From NCBI GenBank assembly GCA_003222975.1, contig QHXN01000016.1, positions 1 to 62,867 on the forward strand: DNA of 62,867 nucleotides, in the 5' to 3' direction. This document shows, one piece after another, positions 16,248 to 25,486 of this stretch. The translations under genes were made by a program, and so were the position numbers. This DNA is from Acidobacteriota bacterium (lineage in GTDB: Bacteria > Acidobacteriota > Blastocatellia > Pyrinomonadales > Pyrinomonadaceae). Under the pieces are notes generated by a model. The model was not told where the DNA came from and did not search any database. It was given only the letters and a program-made list of their open reading frames with translations. Numbering within the stretch: the first letter of the stretch is position 1; every line of letters begins with the position of its first letter.

Positions 16248-17516
16248 ATGATGGGCAATAGCATGGCGATGAGCAGACAGCGTGGGGACAGCACTTCCCT
16301 CAAGGCGGCGACTCTCGACGGGGCGCGGGTGATCGTCGTGCTGACAGAACTCGAAATGGGAGGGGCCGAGCGCCAGGCGCTGCTCCTGTCGCGGTATCTG
16401 GCTCATGAGGAGAATGCCAAAGTGCAAATCTGGGGACTGGGAAGGCAGCCCGGTCGGGTGGCGGAGGCTTGTGAGGAGAGCGGAATCCCCTGGCGTCTCG
16501 TCGCGCAGCAATGGTTCGGAAGCCGGGGCGAGCGGATGAAAGGTCTCGCGAGATTAGCCTTTGCGCTGCGCCGCGCGCGCGCCGACATCGTCCTGCCTTA
16601 CCTGATCCTGCCGAACGTGGTTTGTGGCCTCGTGTGGCGTTGGGCGGGCGCGCGGGTGTGCGTCTGGAATCAACGAGATGGTAGCTTCACGCGCCTGGGG
16701 CCGAGGGCCGAGCGCTGTGCGGTCCGTCAGACGCCGTGGTTCGTATCCAACTCCGCGCACGGGGCAGCCTTCCTGACTCAGACGCTCAGGGCACCCCCGG
16801 AGCGCGTCCGTATTATTAATAACGGGGTCCAACTGGCCCCGCCGCAGGCAGACCGCGCGACGTGGCGCAGCCGCTTGGGGATAGATACCGATACCGTCGC
16901 GGCCTGCATGATCGCGAACTTGACCCGGTACAAAGATCACGAAACGTTGCTGCGGGCGTGGCGGCGGGTAGTCCGCTCCTTGCAGGAGACGGGGCGCTCC
17001 GCCGTGCTACTGCTCGCCGGTCGTCTGGACAGCTCCGACAGCACCCACCACGCTTCGAAGGCCCTCGCGTACGACTTGGAACTCGGCAGGAGCATACGTT
17101 TCCTGGGGGAGGTGCAGGACGTGTCGGGCCTTCTGGGCGCGGCTGACCTCGGCGTGTTCAGCTCGCGCGCCGAAAGCAGCCCGAACGGCGTCTTGGAGAG
17201 TATGGCCGCCGGGCTGGCGTTGGCGGCGACGGACATCCCCGGCGTCCGCGAAGCCGTCGGGCCGGGCGGGTACGAGTTCCTCGCGCCGCCGGGGGACGAC
17301 GGGGCTTTGGCTGACCGAATCCTGCGGCTCGTGGCGGAGCCATCCCTGCGCGCGGAACTCGGCGCGGCGAATCGCCTGCGCATCGAGAGCGAGTTCAGCC
17401 CGCGGCGCATGTGCGAGCAGACGGCAGCGGTGATAATAGAGGGGCTGCGAGGGAAGACCAGCGCCGCGCGCAAGGCGCGCGGCGCTCTCGGAACGGAGGC
17501 GGGTGGCGTCCTGTGA
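16248..17516 (+). CDS. Glycosyltransferase family 4 (module copy 3)
   Basis: 422 residues if it starts at ATG 16248; ATG codons at 16251 and 16263 and a TTG at 16236 are alternatives with no decisive ribosome-binding site. It contains RVIVVLTELEMGGAERQALLLSRYLA, CMIANLTRYKDHETLLRAWR, IRFLGEVQDVSGLLGAADLG and AESSPNGVLESMAAGLAL. It is the closest intact match to the remnant at 13545. The last about 25 codons are unlike the paralogues and contain a perfect GC-rich hairpin (17460-17486). Confidence 0.9.
   Translation: MMGNSMAMSRQRGDSTSLKAATLDGARVIVVLTELEMGGAERQALLLSRYLAHEENAKVQIWGLGRQPGRVAEACEESGIPWRLVAQQWFGSRGERMKGLARLAFALRRARADIVLPYLILPNVVCGLVWRWAGARVCVWNQRDGSFTRLGPRAERCAVRQTPWFVSNSAHGAAFLTQTLRAPPERVRIINNGVQLAPPQADRATWRSRLGIDTDTVAACMIANLTRYKDHETLLRAWRRVVRSLQETGRSAVLLLAGRLDSSDSTHHASKALAYDLELGRSIRFLGEVQDVSGLLGAADLGVFSSRAESSPNGVLESMAAGLALAATDIPGVREAVGPGGYEFLAPPGDDGALADRILRLVAEPSLRAELGAANRLRIESEFSPRRMCEQTAAVIIEGLRGKTSAARKARGALGTEAGGVL
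17460..17486. other. Perfect 12-bp GC hairpin at a gene's 3' end
   Basis: The 12 bases at 17460-17471 are the exact reverse complement of 17475-17486, with a 3-base loop. It lies inside the last codons of the GT4 gene, about 30 bases before the stop, and could pause ribosomes or act in transcription termination. Confidence 0.5.
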
Positions 17517-17655
17517 GCGCCCGCCCCGCATTGATGCGTGACCGGGGTCAACCGTGATGGATCCCCTCTCATCGTTTCATCAATCCGGCTTGAGTGCCGC
17601 CGCCGCCACGCCCGCACCTCCCGGCAAGCTGATGGCAGCGCCCCGAGCCGCGTGC

Positions 17656-17661
17656 TAAAAT
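17656..17661 (+). promoter_or_regulatory. Possible -10 element upstream of second asnB
   Basis: TAAAAT stands out in the GC-rich gap 17517-17788. No good -35 is seen at the usual distance, so this is a weak candidate. The rest of the gap holds only the short asnB-like start at 17702. Confidence 0.25.
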
Positions 17662-17701
17662 GCCCGCCTTCCGCGGAACGTGCGTGGGGACTCGGAGGAT
17701 T

Positions 17702-17719
17702 ATGTGCGGCATCTGCTGA
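17702..17719 (+). pseudogene. Possible leftover asnB start (MCGIC-stop)
   Basis: An ATG at 17702 with GGAGGA just upstream encodes Met-Cys-Gly-Ile-Cys followed by TGA. The first four residues are the invariant AsnB N-terminus. The real asnB starts 87 bases later. It may be the stump of an earlier asnB copy, or chance. Confidence 0.35.
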
Positions 17720-17788
17720 GTACGGGGCGGCGAGAGACGAGAGGTCATTGGCGCAATGCGAGGTCGCGCGCCCGCGTTTAATAAACCT

Positions 17789-19669
17789 ATGTGTGGAATC
17801 GCCGGCATCATGCGCTGGAACGGGGCCGCCCCAGACCAGCTTGAGATCGAGCGGATGACCGCGGCCATCGCCCACCGCGGGCCTGACGGGGTCGGGTTCC
17901 TGCGGCGCGACAACGTGGCCCTCGGCCACCGCCGGCTCGCCATCATTGACCCGGAGGGCGGCCACCAGCCGATGTCGAACGAGGACGGGACACTGTGGAT
18001 CACCTACAACGGCGAGATGTACAACTACCTCGAATTGAAGGAGGAGCTGCGGCGCAAAGGGCACGAGTTCGTGACGAACTCCGACACCGAGGTCGTCATA
18101 CACGCTTACCAGGAGTGGGGCAAGGAGTGCGTCAAGAAGTTCCGCGGGATGTTCGCCTTCGCCCTGGCGGACTTCCGCGGGCGCAGGCTCTTCCTGGCCC
18201 GCGACCATTTCGGCATCAAGCCGCTGTACTACCGCGTCGGCGACGGCTACCTGGCCTTCGCCTCGGAACTGGCGGCGCTACGCCAGGTGAATGACGCGCC
18301 CCCGGCGGGGAACCTGGAGGCCGTCGAGCTGTATCTGCGCTACCAGTACATACCGACGCCGCACACCGTCTACCGCGACGTGTACAAGCTGCCGCCCGCC
18401 GGCTACCTGCTGGCCGACTTCGACGGGCGCGCGGGCGAGCCGGTCAAGTATTGGGACCTCGACTTCCGCGCGGAAGAGGGGATGGCCGAGCGGGAGTGGG
18501 AGGAGCGGGCCGAGGCGGTCATCGGCGAGTCGGTGAAGGCCCACCTCATCGCGGACGTGCCCTTCGGCGTCTTCCTGTCGGGCGGGATAGACTCTTCGCT
18601 CGTGGCGCTGAAGATGAGCCAAATCTTGGAGCGCCCCGTCCAGGCCTTCGCTATCGGGTTCAAGGAAGAAAGGTATTCGGAACTGGCGTTCGCCCGCCAG
18701 GTCGCCGAGCGGTGCGGAATCGAACTCCATACGGAAGTGGTCGAACGTGACTCGTTAGACTTCCTGCCCGACCTGGTGGCCCACTACGGAGAGCCGTTCG
18801 GGGACAGCTCGGCCATCCCGACGTGGCACGTCTCGAAGCTGGCGCGCGAGCGCGTGCCGATGGTTCTTTCGGGCGACGGTGGGGACGAGGGCTTCGCCGG
18901 CTACGGCAGTTACTTGTACTGGATGGAGACCCACCCGGTCGTGCGGGCGTGGGGCGACTTGCCGCGCTCGCCCCGCGCCTCCTTCTACTGGGCGCGCCGG
19001 GCGGTTCGCACGCGCCTGACCACCGGCTCCTGGCATAACCTGGCCGACTGGGAGAGCAGCCTCTACTTCGTCAACGAGCGGGGCCGCCGCGCCCTCTGGC
19101 GACCGGAGTACCAGGGCCTCGTCGGGCGGGGCTGCGAAATCTTCGAGCAGGCGGATAGGAAGGCGCGCCGTAATGACCGCGTGGCATACGCCCAATACCT
19201 CGACTACCAGACTTACTTGCCGTGCGACATCCTGACGAAGGTGGACGTGGCGAGCATGTACCACGGGCTGGAAGTTAGGACGCCGCTCATAGACCTGCGC
19301 GTCCTGGAGCTGGCCGCGCGTCTGCCGCTAAAACTACGCCTGGGCCGCAACGGCTCATCGAAGCGGATACCCAAGTACCTGCTCAAGAAAATCCTCGGCA
19401 GGACTTTCCCGCCGGAGTTCGTCCACCGCAAGAAGCAGGGCTTTGCTATCCCGCGGGACGTATGGTTTCTGCCCGGCCAGCCTGCCCGTAAACTCCTGGA
19501 AGCGGTGTTGCTCGACCGCGGCAGCCGACTCTACGAATTCTTCAACCCGGAAGAGATTCGTACACAGTTGGACATCCACAGTGAGGAACGCGATAATTCT
19601 AACGCCCTCTGGTTGCTGCTCGTGCTCGGCATCTGGCTCGGACAAAACCTTCAGGTCAGTTTCAATTGA
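17789..19669 (+). CDS. asnB: Asparagine synthase-like glutamine amidotransferase (module copy 2)
   Basis: 626 residues. The start is set at ATG 17789 because the protein must begin MCGIAGI to expose Cys2; a GTG at 17756 in the same frame would block the nucleophile. The PPi loop SGGIDSS begins at 264, LSGDGGDEGFAGY and CDILTKVDVASMYHGLEVRTPLID follow. It aligns along its full length with the gene at 11532 but with strongly GC-biased codons. The likely role is glutamine-dependent amidation of a sugar carboxylate. The remnant at 14629 matches its middle region almost exactly. Confidence 0.93.
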   Translation: MCGIAGIMRWNGAAPDQLEIERMTAAIAHRGPDGVGFLRRDNVALGHRRLAIIDPEGGHQPMSNEDGTLWITYNGEMYNYLELKEELRRKGHEFVTNSDTEVVIHAYQEWGKECVKKFRGMFAFALADFRGRRLFLARDHFGIKPLYYRVGDGYLAFASELAALRQVNDAPPAGNLEAVELYLRYQYIPTPHTVYRDVYKLPPAGYLLADFDGRAGEPVKYWDLDFRAEEGMAEREWEERAEAVIGESVKAHLIADVPFGVFLSGGIDSSLVALKMSQILERPVQAFAIGFKEERYSELAFARQVAERCGIELHTEVVERDSLDFLPDLVAHYGEPFGDSSAIPTWHVSKLARERVPMVLSGDGGDEGFAGYGSYLYWMETHPVVRAWGDLPRSPRASFYWARRAVRTRLTTGSWHNLADWESSLYFVNERGRRALWRPEYQGLVGRGCEIFEQADRKARRNDRVAYAQYLDYQTYLPCDILTKVDVASMYHGLEVRTPLIDLRVLELAARLPLKLRLGRNGSSKRIPKYLLKKILGRTFPPEFVHRKKQGFAIPRDVWFLPGQPARKLLEAVLLDRGSRLYEFFNPEEIRTQLDIHSEERDNSNALWLLLVLGIWLGQNLQVSFN

Positions 19670-19892
19670 ATGAGCACATGCGCTTTCGGCGCGAGCGTGC
19701 GCGCCTGTAACAGTAATCAGCAGGCACTCAGATGTGCGCGCGGAAGCGGGCCGGGAGAGCGGCGTACTGGTTTACCATCGAGCCGCTGCGGGCGCGCTAC
19801 TGCGGCAACCGCCGCGAGTTCGCCGCGCCGCGTTTAGTTCAGCCGCCGTGGGTTCTGGATTATCTGTTAGGTGGCTTCGGAGTACACGGCGG

Positions 19893-21134
19893 ATGAATTC
19901 TTCCTTCGAGGCGGACGCGTATCCCGGCAGGCCCAGAATTCTCTTCATCGGGCCAGGCGAAAGCACCCACACCCACGCCTGGATAGACCTTTTAGAAAAA
20001 GAGCCTTTCAACGTTCGGCTCTACGTCTTGTACGGACACCTGGCCCCGCCGGACGACTGGAAAGTAAAAACCTACGTCACCGGGTACGGGCGCGGGCCTC
20101 TCGACCCCGCGACCAGGAAGCGCCTGATAGACAAGGGGAGGGTGAGGCGCCAGGTTGACAGGTACTTGGCGCACGCCAGGGGGCGGACGTGGGACACCCG
20201 CAGATACGCCGAGGAGTGGCTGGCCCGGATTATTCGCGGCTGGCGACCGCACATCGTCCACACTTTCTCGCTCGATGCGGCTGAGTTTTACTTCGACGTT
20301 CGGCGACGTTACCACGTCGGAGGCGCGGCCAAGTGGGTGTTGCAGGCGCGGGGCGGGGCCGACCTCGCCTGGAGCCATTGCGATCCGGAGTTGCGCGGGA
20401 AGATCGGGGAAGTCCTGCGCGCGTGCGATCAGTTGCTCAGCGACAACACGCAGAACTTTCGCATCGCGCGCGACCTGGGAGTGCGCGAGGATCAACTCTC
20501 GATCATCGGGACAGTCCCCGGCACGGGCGGCATTGACGTGAAGGCTCTGGCGGCCAAGTGGGGCGGAGCGCCTTCGACGAGGCGAGTGATCCTGTGGCCT
20601 AAAGTTTACGAGTGGCCCTGGTCGAAGGCGATGCCCGTGTACGAGGCCCTGAGGCTGTGCTGGGATCGGATACAGCCGTGCGAGGTGGAGATGCTAGCCA
20701 CAACGCCCGACGCGAGAATGTATTATTGGACGCTGCCCGAACACATGCGCCGGGCGTGTCACCTTCGCGACAGGATTCCACGCTCCGAGGCGCTCGATGC
20801 GATGACGCGCGCCCGCGTGATGCTGGCCCCCTCACTCGTGGACGGGACGCCGAACTCCATGTTCGAGGCTATGGCCGCGGGGGCCTTGCCCATCGTCTCG
20901 CCGTTAGAGACGATCCGCCCCCTGGTCGAGGACGAACAAAACGTGCTCTTTGCACGCAACCTCTACCCGGAAGAGATTGCCGCCGCGCTCGTCCGCGCGA
21001 TGACGGACGGCGCGCTGGTGGACGAGGCGGCGCGGCGCAACCTCAAGCTGGTAAGACGCATCGCCAACCGCGACGAGGTGCGCGCACGGGTGGTTAAATT
21101 CTACGAGTCCCTGGCGGGCGGCGCACGGGTGTGA
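19893..21134 (+). CDS. Glycosyltransferase family 4-like
   Basis: 413 residues from ATG 19893; the frame is open from 19734 but the first 53 residues look non-coding. PRILFIGPGESTHTHAWIDLLEKEPF opens the first domain; the second has RRVILWPKVYEWPWSKAMPVYEALR, ARVMLAPSLVDGTPNSMFEAMAAGALPIVSPLETI, with the acidic pair of GT4 enzymes. Its C-terminus is normal length. It is not a close paralogue of the 9-17 kb GT4 set. The 223 bases before it (19670-19892) show no other clear feature. Confidence 0.85.
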   Translation: MNSSFEADAYPGRPRILFIGPGESTHTHAWIDLLEKEPFNVRLYVLYGHLAPPDDWKVKTYVTGYGRGPLDPATRKRLIDKGRVRRQVDRYLAHARGRTWDTRRYAEEWLARIIRGWRPHIVHTFSLDAAEFYFDVRRRYHVGGAAKWVLQARGGADLAWSHCDPELRGKIGEVLRACDQLLSDNTQNFRIARDLGVREDQLSIIGTVPGTGGIDVKALAAKWGGAPSTRRVILWPKVYEWPWSKAMPVYEALRLCWDRIQPCEVEMLATTPDARMYYWTLPEHMRRACHLRDRIPRSEALDAMTRARVMLAPSLVDGTPNSMFEAMAAGALPIVSPLETIRPLVEDEQNVLFARNLYPEEIAAALVRAMTDGALVDEAARRNLKLVRRIANRDEVRARVVKFYESLAGGARV

Positions 21135-21179
21135 CCGAGCGCGCTGGGGAGTAAGGCGGAGGCCGTCAAAGTATCTCGC

Positions 21180-22181
21180 ATGAAAAGGGCACTCATCACC
21201 GGCGTCACCGGGCAGGACGGGAGCTACCTGGCCGAGCACCTTCTCTCCCTGGGCTACGAGGTGCACGCGCTGGTGCGCCGCGTCGCGCTCGAAGACCCCG
21301 CGCACCGCTTCACGCGCATCCGGCACGTGATGGAACGCGTGACGCTTCACGCCGCAAGCCTGGAATCTTACCCGAGCATCTTCCACGTCGTCAGCCGTAA
21401 CGAGTTCGACGAGTGCTACCACCTGGCCGCGCAGTCGTTCGTCGCCGAGTCGTTCGCCGACGGGTTCTCGACGATGAACACCAACATCAACGGCACGCAC
21501 TACATGCTGGCGGCCCTGCGCGAATTGCAGCCCCGCTGCCGCTTCTACTTCGCCGGCTCCTCTGAGATGTTCGGCAAGGTGCGCGAGGTGCCGCAGCGGG
21601 AAACGACCTCGTTCCACCCCCGCAGCCCCTACGGCATCAGCAAGGTGGCCGGCTTCGATCTGACACGGAACTACCGCGAGGCCTACGGCATGTTCTGCGT
21701 GAGCGGGATGCTCTTCAACCACGAGTCGCCACGCCGCGGCTACGAGTTCGTGACGCGCAAGATCACCTCGACGGCGGCGAAGATCAGGGCGGGGCTGGCC
21801 CCGGAGCTGTGGCTCGGCAACCTCGACGCCAAGCGCGACTGGGGGCACGCCAAGGACTACGTGCGGGCGATGTACCTGATGCTCCAACAGCCGGAGCCGG
21901 ACGACTACGTCGTGGCGACCGGCGAGACGCACACAGTGCGCGAGTTCTGCGAGAGGGCCTTTGCCGAGGTTGGGCTTGACTATCAGCCGTATGTTAGAGT
22001 TGACGAGCGACTCTACCGCCCGGCGGAAGTTGACCTACTCGTCGGCGACGCGACCAAGGCGCGCGAAGTTTTGGGCTGGGAGCCGGAGTATTCCTTCGAG
22101 GGCTTGATCACCGAGATGGTGCGCGAAGACCTGAAGGCTTTGGGGGGGGCTGAGACCCCCGCGGCCCCGCGAGCTTTATGA
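21180..22181 (+). CDS. gmd: GDP-mannose 4,6-dehydratase
   Basis: 333 residues, extended SDR. The cofactor loop is TGVTGQDGSYLAE (8-20), followed by GSSEMFG (127-132), Tyr151 and Lys155 in SPYGISK and the Gmd-typical NHESPRRGYEFVTRKI. It converts GDP-D-mannose to GDP-4-keto-6-deoxymannose, precursor of GDP-fucose, GDP-rhamnose or GDP-perosamine. No reductase such as fcl or rmd is evident nearby; the DegT aminotransferase at 6956 could use the product to make GDP-perosamine, which is inference. The stop overlaps the next start by four bases. Confidence 0.93.
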   Translation: MKRALITGVTGQDGSYLAEHLLSLGYEVHALVRRVALEDPAHRFTRIRHVMERVTLHAASLESYPSIFHVVSRNEFDECYHLAAQSFVAESFADGFSTMNTNINGTHYMLAALRELQPRCRFYFAGSSEMFGKVREVPQRETTSFHPRSPYGISKVAGFDLTRNYREAYGMFCVSGMLFNHESPRRGYEFVTRKITSTAAKIRAGLAPELWLGNLDAKRDWGHAKDYVRAMYLMLQQPEPDDYVVATGETHTVREFCERAFAEVGLDYQPYVRVDERLYRPAEVDLLVGDATKAREVLGWEPEYSFEGLITEMVREDLKALGGAETPAAPRAL

Positions 22182-23224
22182 CTTCGAGAACGACAACGCC
22201 GCCGCCGACGCCCGCCCCGCTCGTCAGCGTCGTCGTGCCGACCTACAACTACGGGCGCTTCATCAGCCAGACCCTGGAAAGCCTCCGGGCGCAGACGTAC
22301 CCGAACTGGGAGTGCGTCGTCGTTGACGACGGCTCGACGGACGACACGGCTGAGGTCGTGTCGCGGTACGCTGGAGAAGACAACAGGATCAAATATCTCT
22401 GGCAGAGAAACCAGCGGCAGGGGGCGGCCAAGAATAACGGCATCCGGAACAGCGGCGGCGAGTACCTTCAATTCCTGGACGCGGACGACCTGATTGAGCC
22501 GAGGAAGCTTGAGCGTCAGGTAGAGTTCCTTGAGCGGCACCCCGGCGTTGACATCGTCTACGGCAGCGTCCGTTTCTTCCAGACCGGGAACGCGGACGAA
22601 CGCCTCTACTCGATGTGGGGGGACGACAGGCCGTGGATGCCCGACATATCGGGCGAGGGTAAGGAGGTCTTGTTGGCCCTGACGCGGGCCAACATCATGG
22701 CCGTCAACTCCCCGCTCGTCAGGAGGTCGGTCGTTGACGTGGTCGGACTCTTCGACGAGCGGCTGCCCCCCGCGGAAGACTGGGACTACTGGATACGCTG
22801 CGCGGCTGCGGGGGCGCGGTTCCGTTACGAAGAGATTGAGGGCACGCTCGCGCTCGTCAGGTCTCACCCGCTCAGCTCAAGCAGGGATAAGAGGAGTTGG
22901 CTGTCGGCGTCATTACTTCTGAGGAGGAAGCTGCTGAAGGCCGCCGCCGACCCTGACGTGCGGCGGCTTAACGCGGCGTTGCTCGCAGAGACCGAGGGAC
23001 TGCTGGGCGTCCAGGAGGTGCTGCACGGAAGCCTGGCGAAGGGCATGTACCTGCTTTTCAAGGCCGGCATCATGGATCGGAGTTTAAATCATAAGGCAAA
23101 GTGGTTGGTCAGCGCGCTGAGCGCGCCGGTCGTGAGCAAGCGGCGGTTCGACAAAATCTATTCGACCTCAATCACGGAGGCCGTCCGGAGCGGCTTGCGC
23201 AAATCCGGGCAGAAGCCTTTGTAG
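22178..23224 (+). CDS. Glycosyltransferase family 2
   Basis: 348 residues. VSVVVPTYNYGRFISQTLES, CVVVDDGSTDDTAEVV and FLDADDLIEPRKLERQVEFL are the GT-A donor-binding blocks. ATG overlaps the gmd stop (ATGA), so translation is coupled. The C-terminal about 100 residues are a helical region of unknown role. The sugar specificity is unknown. Confidence 0.92.
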   Translation: MTSRTTTPPPTPAPLVSVVVPTYNYGRFISQTLESLRAQTYPNWECVVVDDGSTDDTAEVVSRYAGEDNRIKYLWQRNQRQGAAKNNGIRNSGGEYLQFLDADDLIEPRKLERQVEFLERHPGVDIVYGSVRFFQTGNADERLYSMWGDDRPWMPDISGEGKEVLLALTRANIMAVNSPLVRRSVVDVVGLFDERLPPAEDWDYWIRCAAAGARFRYEEIEGTLALVRSHPLSSSRDKRSWLSASLLLRRKLLKAAADPDVRRLNAALLAETEGLLGVQEVLHGSLAKGMYLLFKAGIMDRSLNHKAKWLVSALSAPVVSKRRFDKIYSTSITEAVRSGLRKSGQKPL

Positions 23225-23386
23225 CGGCTGTTTAAATCCGGCCTTAGCAGGAGCGCGGAGAGTTTGTCAGGAAAGGTCGTACTCGCTTTCTCCCCTTCCG
23301 ACTCCGCCGTCTGAAAGAGCAGCCTCCCGGCGTCCCGCGCGCGAGACACAACGATTCCAAACGAGCGGCGCGGAGAGAATTCTGCT

Positions 23387-24394
23387 GTGGAAATTTCCGT
23401 GGCAATGTGCACGTACAACGGGGCCGGTCACGTCCGCGAGCAACTGGAAAGCATAGCCGCGCAGAGCCGCCCGCCGGACGAGTTGGTCATCTGCGACGAC
23501 AATTCCGGCGACGGGACGAGAGAGATTCTCCGCGAGTTCGCCTCCGCGTCGCCGCTGCCGGTGCGCCTGCACTTCAACCCGGAGACGCTAGGCTCGACCA
23601 AAAACTTTGAGAAGGCGATTGGCCTGTGCGCGGGGGATGTCATCGCCTTGTCCGACCAGGACGATTACTGGCTCCCGGAAAAGCTGGCGCGCGTGGAGGA
23701 AGCTTTGTCCTCTGCGCTCGATGTCGGGATGGTCTTTTCCGACGCGGAAATAGTGGACGAGAGTTTGCGCCCTCTGGGGTGTCGTCTGTGGCAGTATCTC
23801 AAGTTTGAGCGGGGAGAGCAGAAGTCGGTCAGGGGGGGCAACGCCTTCGACCTGCTTCTGGCGCGCAACATCGTGGTGGGTGCCACCATGGCTTTTCGCT
23901 CCAGGTTCAAAGAGCTGATCCTGCCGATCCCGGACGAATTCGACCTGAGGTTCGACGACGGCAGAATCTTAATCCACGACGGTTGGCTCTCTCTTTTAAT
24001 CACGGCCACGGCGGGCGTGGCCGTGATTGACGAGCCTTTGATAATGTACCGCCAGCACCCGAAGCAGCAGGTGGGCGCGAAGAGTCCGCCCGGAGCCGAG
24101 GCGGCGGACGGCGGGGGCCTGCGTGCCGCCTTGACCCGGCAAAATTTCTACTCGGCGGAGATCGGGCAGCTCGAGGCGGTGCGCGAGAGACTCACGGCGA
24201 AAGTTCCCGCCGCCGTCTGCGCGGGCGCAGTCTCGAAGCTGGAGTCCAAGATAGCCCACTTGCGGGCGCGCGCCGACATGCCTGGTCGCAGGTCGCGCCG
24301 CCTGCCGCGCGTGCTCAGGGAGGTGTTGACGCTGCGCTACCACTTCTACTCGAACGGGGTGCGCAGCGCCGCGAAGGATTTGTTCAAGCGCTGA
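23387..24394 (+). CDS. Glycosyltransferase family 2, rhamnosyltransferase-like
   Basis: 335 residues from GTG 23387; no ATG lies at a plausible place before the first motif. It contains EISVAMCTYNGAGHVREQLES, DELVICDDNSGDGTREIL and LSDQDDYWLPEKL, the CTYNG and SDQDD wording common in GT2 enzymes annotated as rhamnosyltransferases. A 162-base gap upstream shows no clear signal. The substrate is inferred from motif style only. Confidence 0.87.
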   Translation: MEISVAMCTYNGAGHVREQLESIAAQSRPPDELVICDDNSGDGTREILREFASASPLPVRLHFNPETLGSTKNFEKAIGLCAGDVIALSDQDDYWLPEKLARVEEALSSALDVGMVFSDAEIVDESLRPLGCRLWQYLKFERGEQKSVRGGNAFDLLLARNIVVGATMAFRSRFKELILPIPDEFDLRFDDGRILIHDGWLSLLITATAGVAVIDEPLIMYRQHPKQQVGAKSPPGAEAADGGGLRAALTRQNFYSAEIGQLEAVRERLTAKVPAAVCAGAVSKLESKIAHLRARADMPGRRSRRLPRVLREVLTLRYHFYSNGVRSAAKDLFKR

Positions 24395-24457
24395 GTCCGC
24401 GGCGGCTGCCTTCTTCGGGAGTGTAGCTGAGAGTAAAAGCGGGACGGGGCAGAGGCG

Positions 24458-25402
24458 ATGAGCACTCCATTAGTAACGGTTATCGTTCCGACCTACAACT
24501 GCCGGCGCTGGATCGGCGAATGCCTTGACTCCGTCAAGGGGCAGACCTACCCGCACGTCGAGACGCTGGTGGTGGACGACGGCTCTACCGACGGCACGGT
24601 CGAATGGCTGCGCTCGGAGCCGCGCTACGGGTTCGCGCGAGTCCACGTCCAGCCGAAGAACGCCGGGGCCTCCGAGGCGCGCAACGCCGGCATCCGCGCG
24701 GCGCGCGGGCAGTTGATTGTCTTCATAGACAGCGACGACGTGCTGGAGCCGGAGCACTTGGAAACCGCCGTCGGGGTTCTTGGGCAGCATTCGGAGGTCG
24801 GCCTCTTCTGCTGCGACTCAAAGATGATGGGGCCTGGCGGCGAGACGCTTTATAGTGGCCGGACGTGGCACGAGATTCAGGGCGAGATAAAGCGGTATCC
24901 CGTCAGGAGCGGTTTGCGGAGTCTCGACGAAATTTTCCTCTTCTCAAACTGCTTCCCCGGCTTCACCCTCCGGCGTGAGGTCTTCGACGCGGTGGGCTAT
25001 TTCGATCAGTCACTCTTTCCCTTAGACGACTACGACCTGGCCCTGCGCGTGGCGGGCGGCGGCCACGGCGTTTACTACTGTCATCGCCCGCTGGCGCGCA
25101 GGCGTGAACACGTGGGTCAGCAGTCCGGCTCGGCCAACACCGTAAAGGTTTGTCGTCAGACGATACGCACTCTGCAACTGGCGCTCGCGCGCAACCCGGA
25201 GCTGCGGCGCACGCTGGGCCGCGCCGCGCGGCGGCGCTTCGCCGAGGTCAGAGTCGAGATGGCAATCGGTCGTCTTCACGGGGGGGACATCGCCGGGGCC
25301 GCGGGCAATTTCTTGCGCGCCGCCGCGAGCGACCCGGGCCAACTCGTCAAGGTCGCGCGCCTCGGAGGGCGTCGGCTTCAGCGGTTCGCCGCGTCCGTTT
25401 GA
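24458..25402 (+). CDS. Glycosyltransferase family 2
   Basis: 314 residues. LVTVIVPTYNCRRWIGECLDS, TLVVDDGSTDGTVEWL and VFIDSDDVLEPEHLETAV are the family blocks; LDDYDLALRVAGGG marks the acceptor-side loop. A 63-base gap separates it from the preceding GT2. It probably adds one residue of the repeat unit. Confidence 0.92.
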   Translation: MSTPLVTVIVPTYNCRRWIGECLDSVKGQTYPHVETLVVDDGSTDGTVEWLRSEPRYGFARVHVQPKNAGASEARNAGIRAARGQLIVFIDSDDVLEPEHLETAVGVLGQHSEVGLFCCDSKMMGPGGETLYSGRTWHEIQGEIKRYPVRSGLRSLDEIFLFSNCFPGFTLRREVFDAVGYFDQSLFPLDDYDLALRVAGGGHGVYYCHRPLARRREHVGQQSGSANTVKVCRQTIRTLQLALARNPELRRTLGRAARRRFAEVRVEMAIGRLHGGDIAGAAGNFLRAAASDPGQLVKVARLGGRRLQRFAASV

Positions 25403-25486
25403 AAGGCCGCGCGCCGGGCGGCCTCGGCCATCTTGCACCCCAAGCCCCAGGCCCGACGTTACTACGGAGAAGCCGAAGCGCAGACC

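Noticed and set aside
16937..18208. Minus-strand open frame of 423 codons across GT4 and asnB
   Set aside because: It covers two well-supported + strand genes and their gap and has no motif.
9312..19669. Insertion sequence or transposon as cause of the repeated module
   Set aside because: No transposase, terminal inverted repeats or target duplications were seen at the edges of the copies.
19734..19892. N-terminal extension of the GT4 at 19893
   Set aside because: The 53 residues are Arg/Ala-rich and lack similarity to GT4 N-termini; the fold begins at PRILFIGPG.
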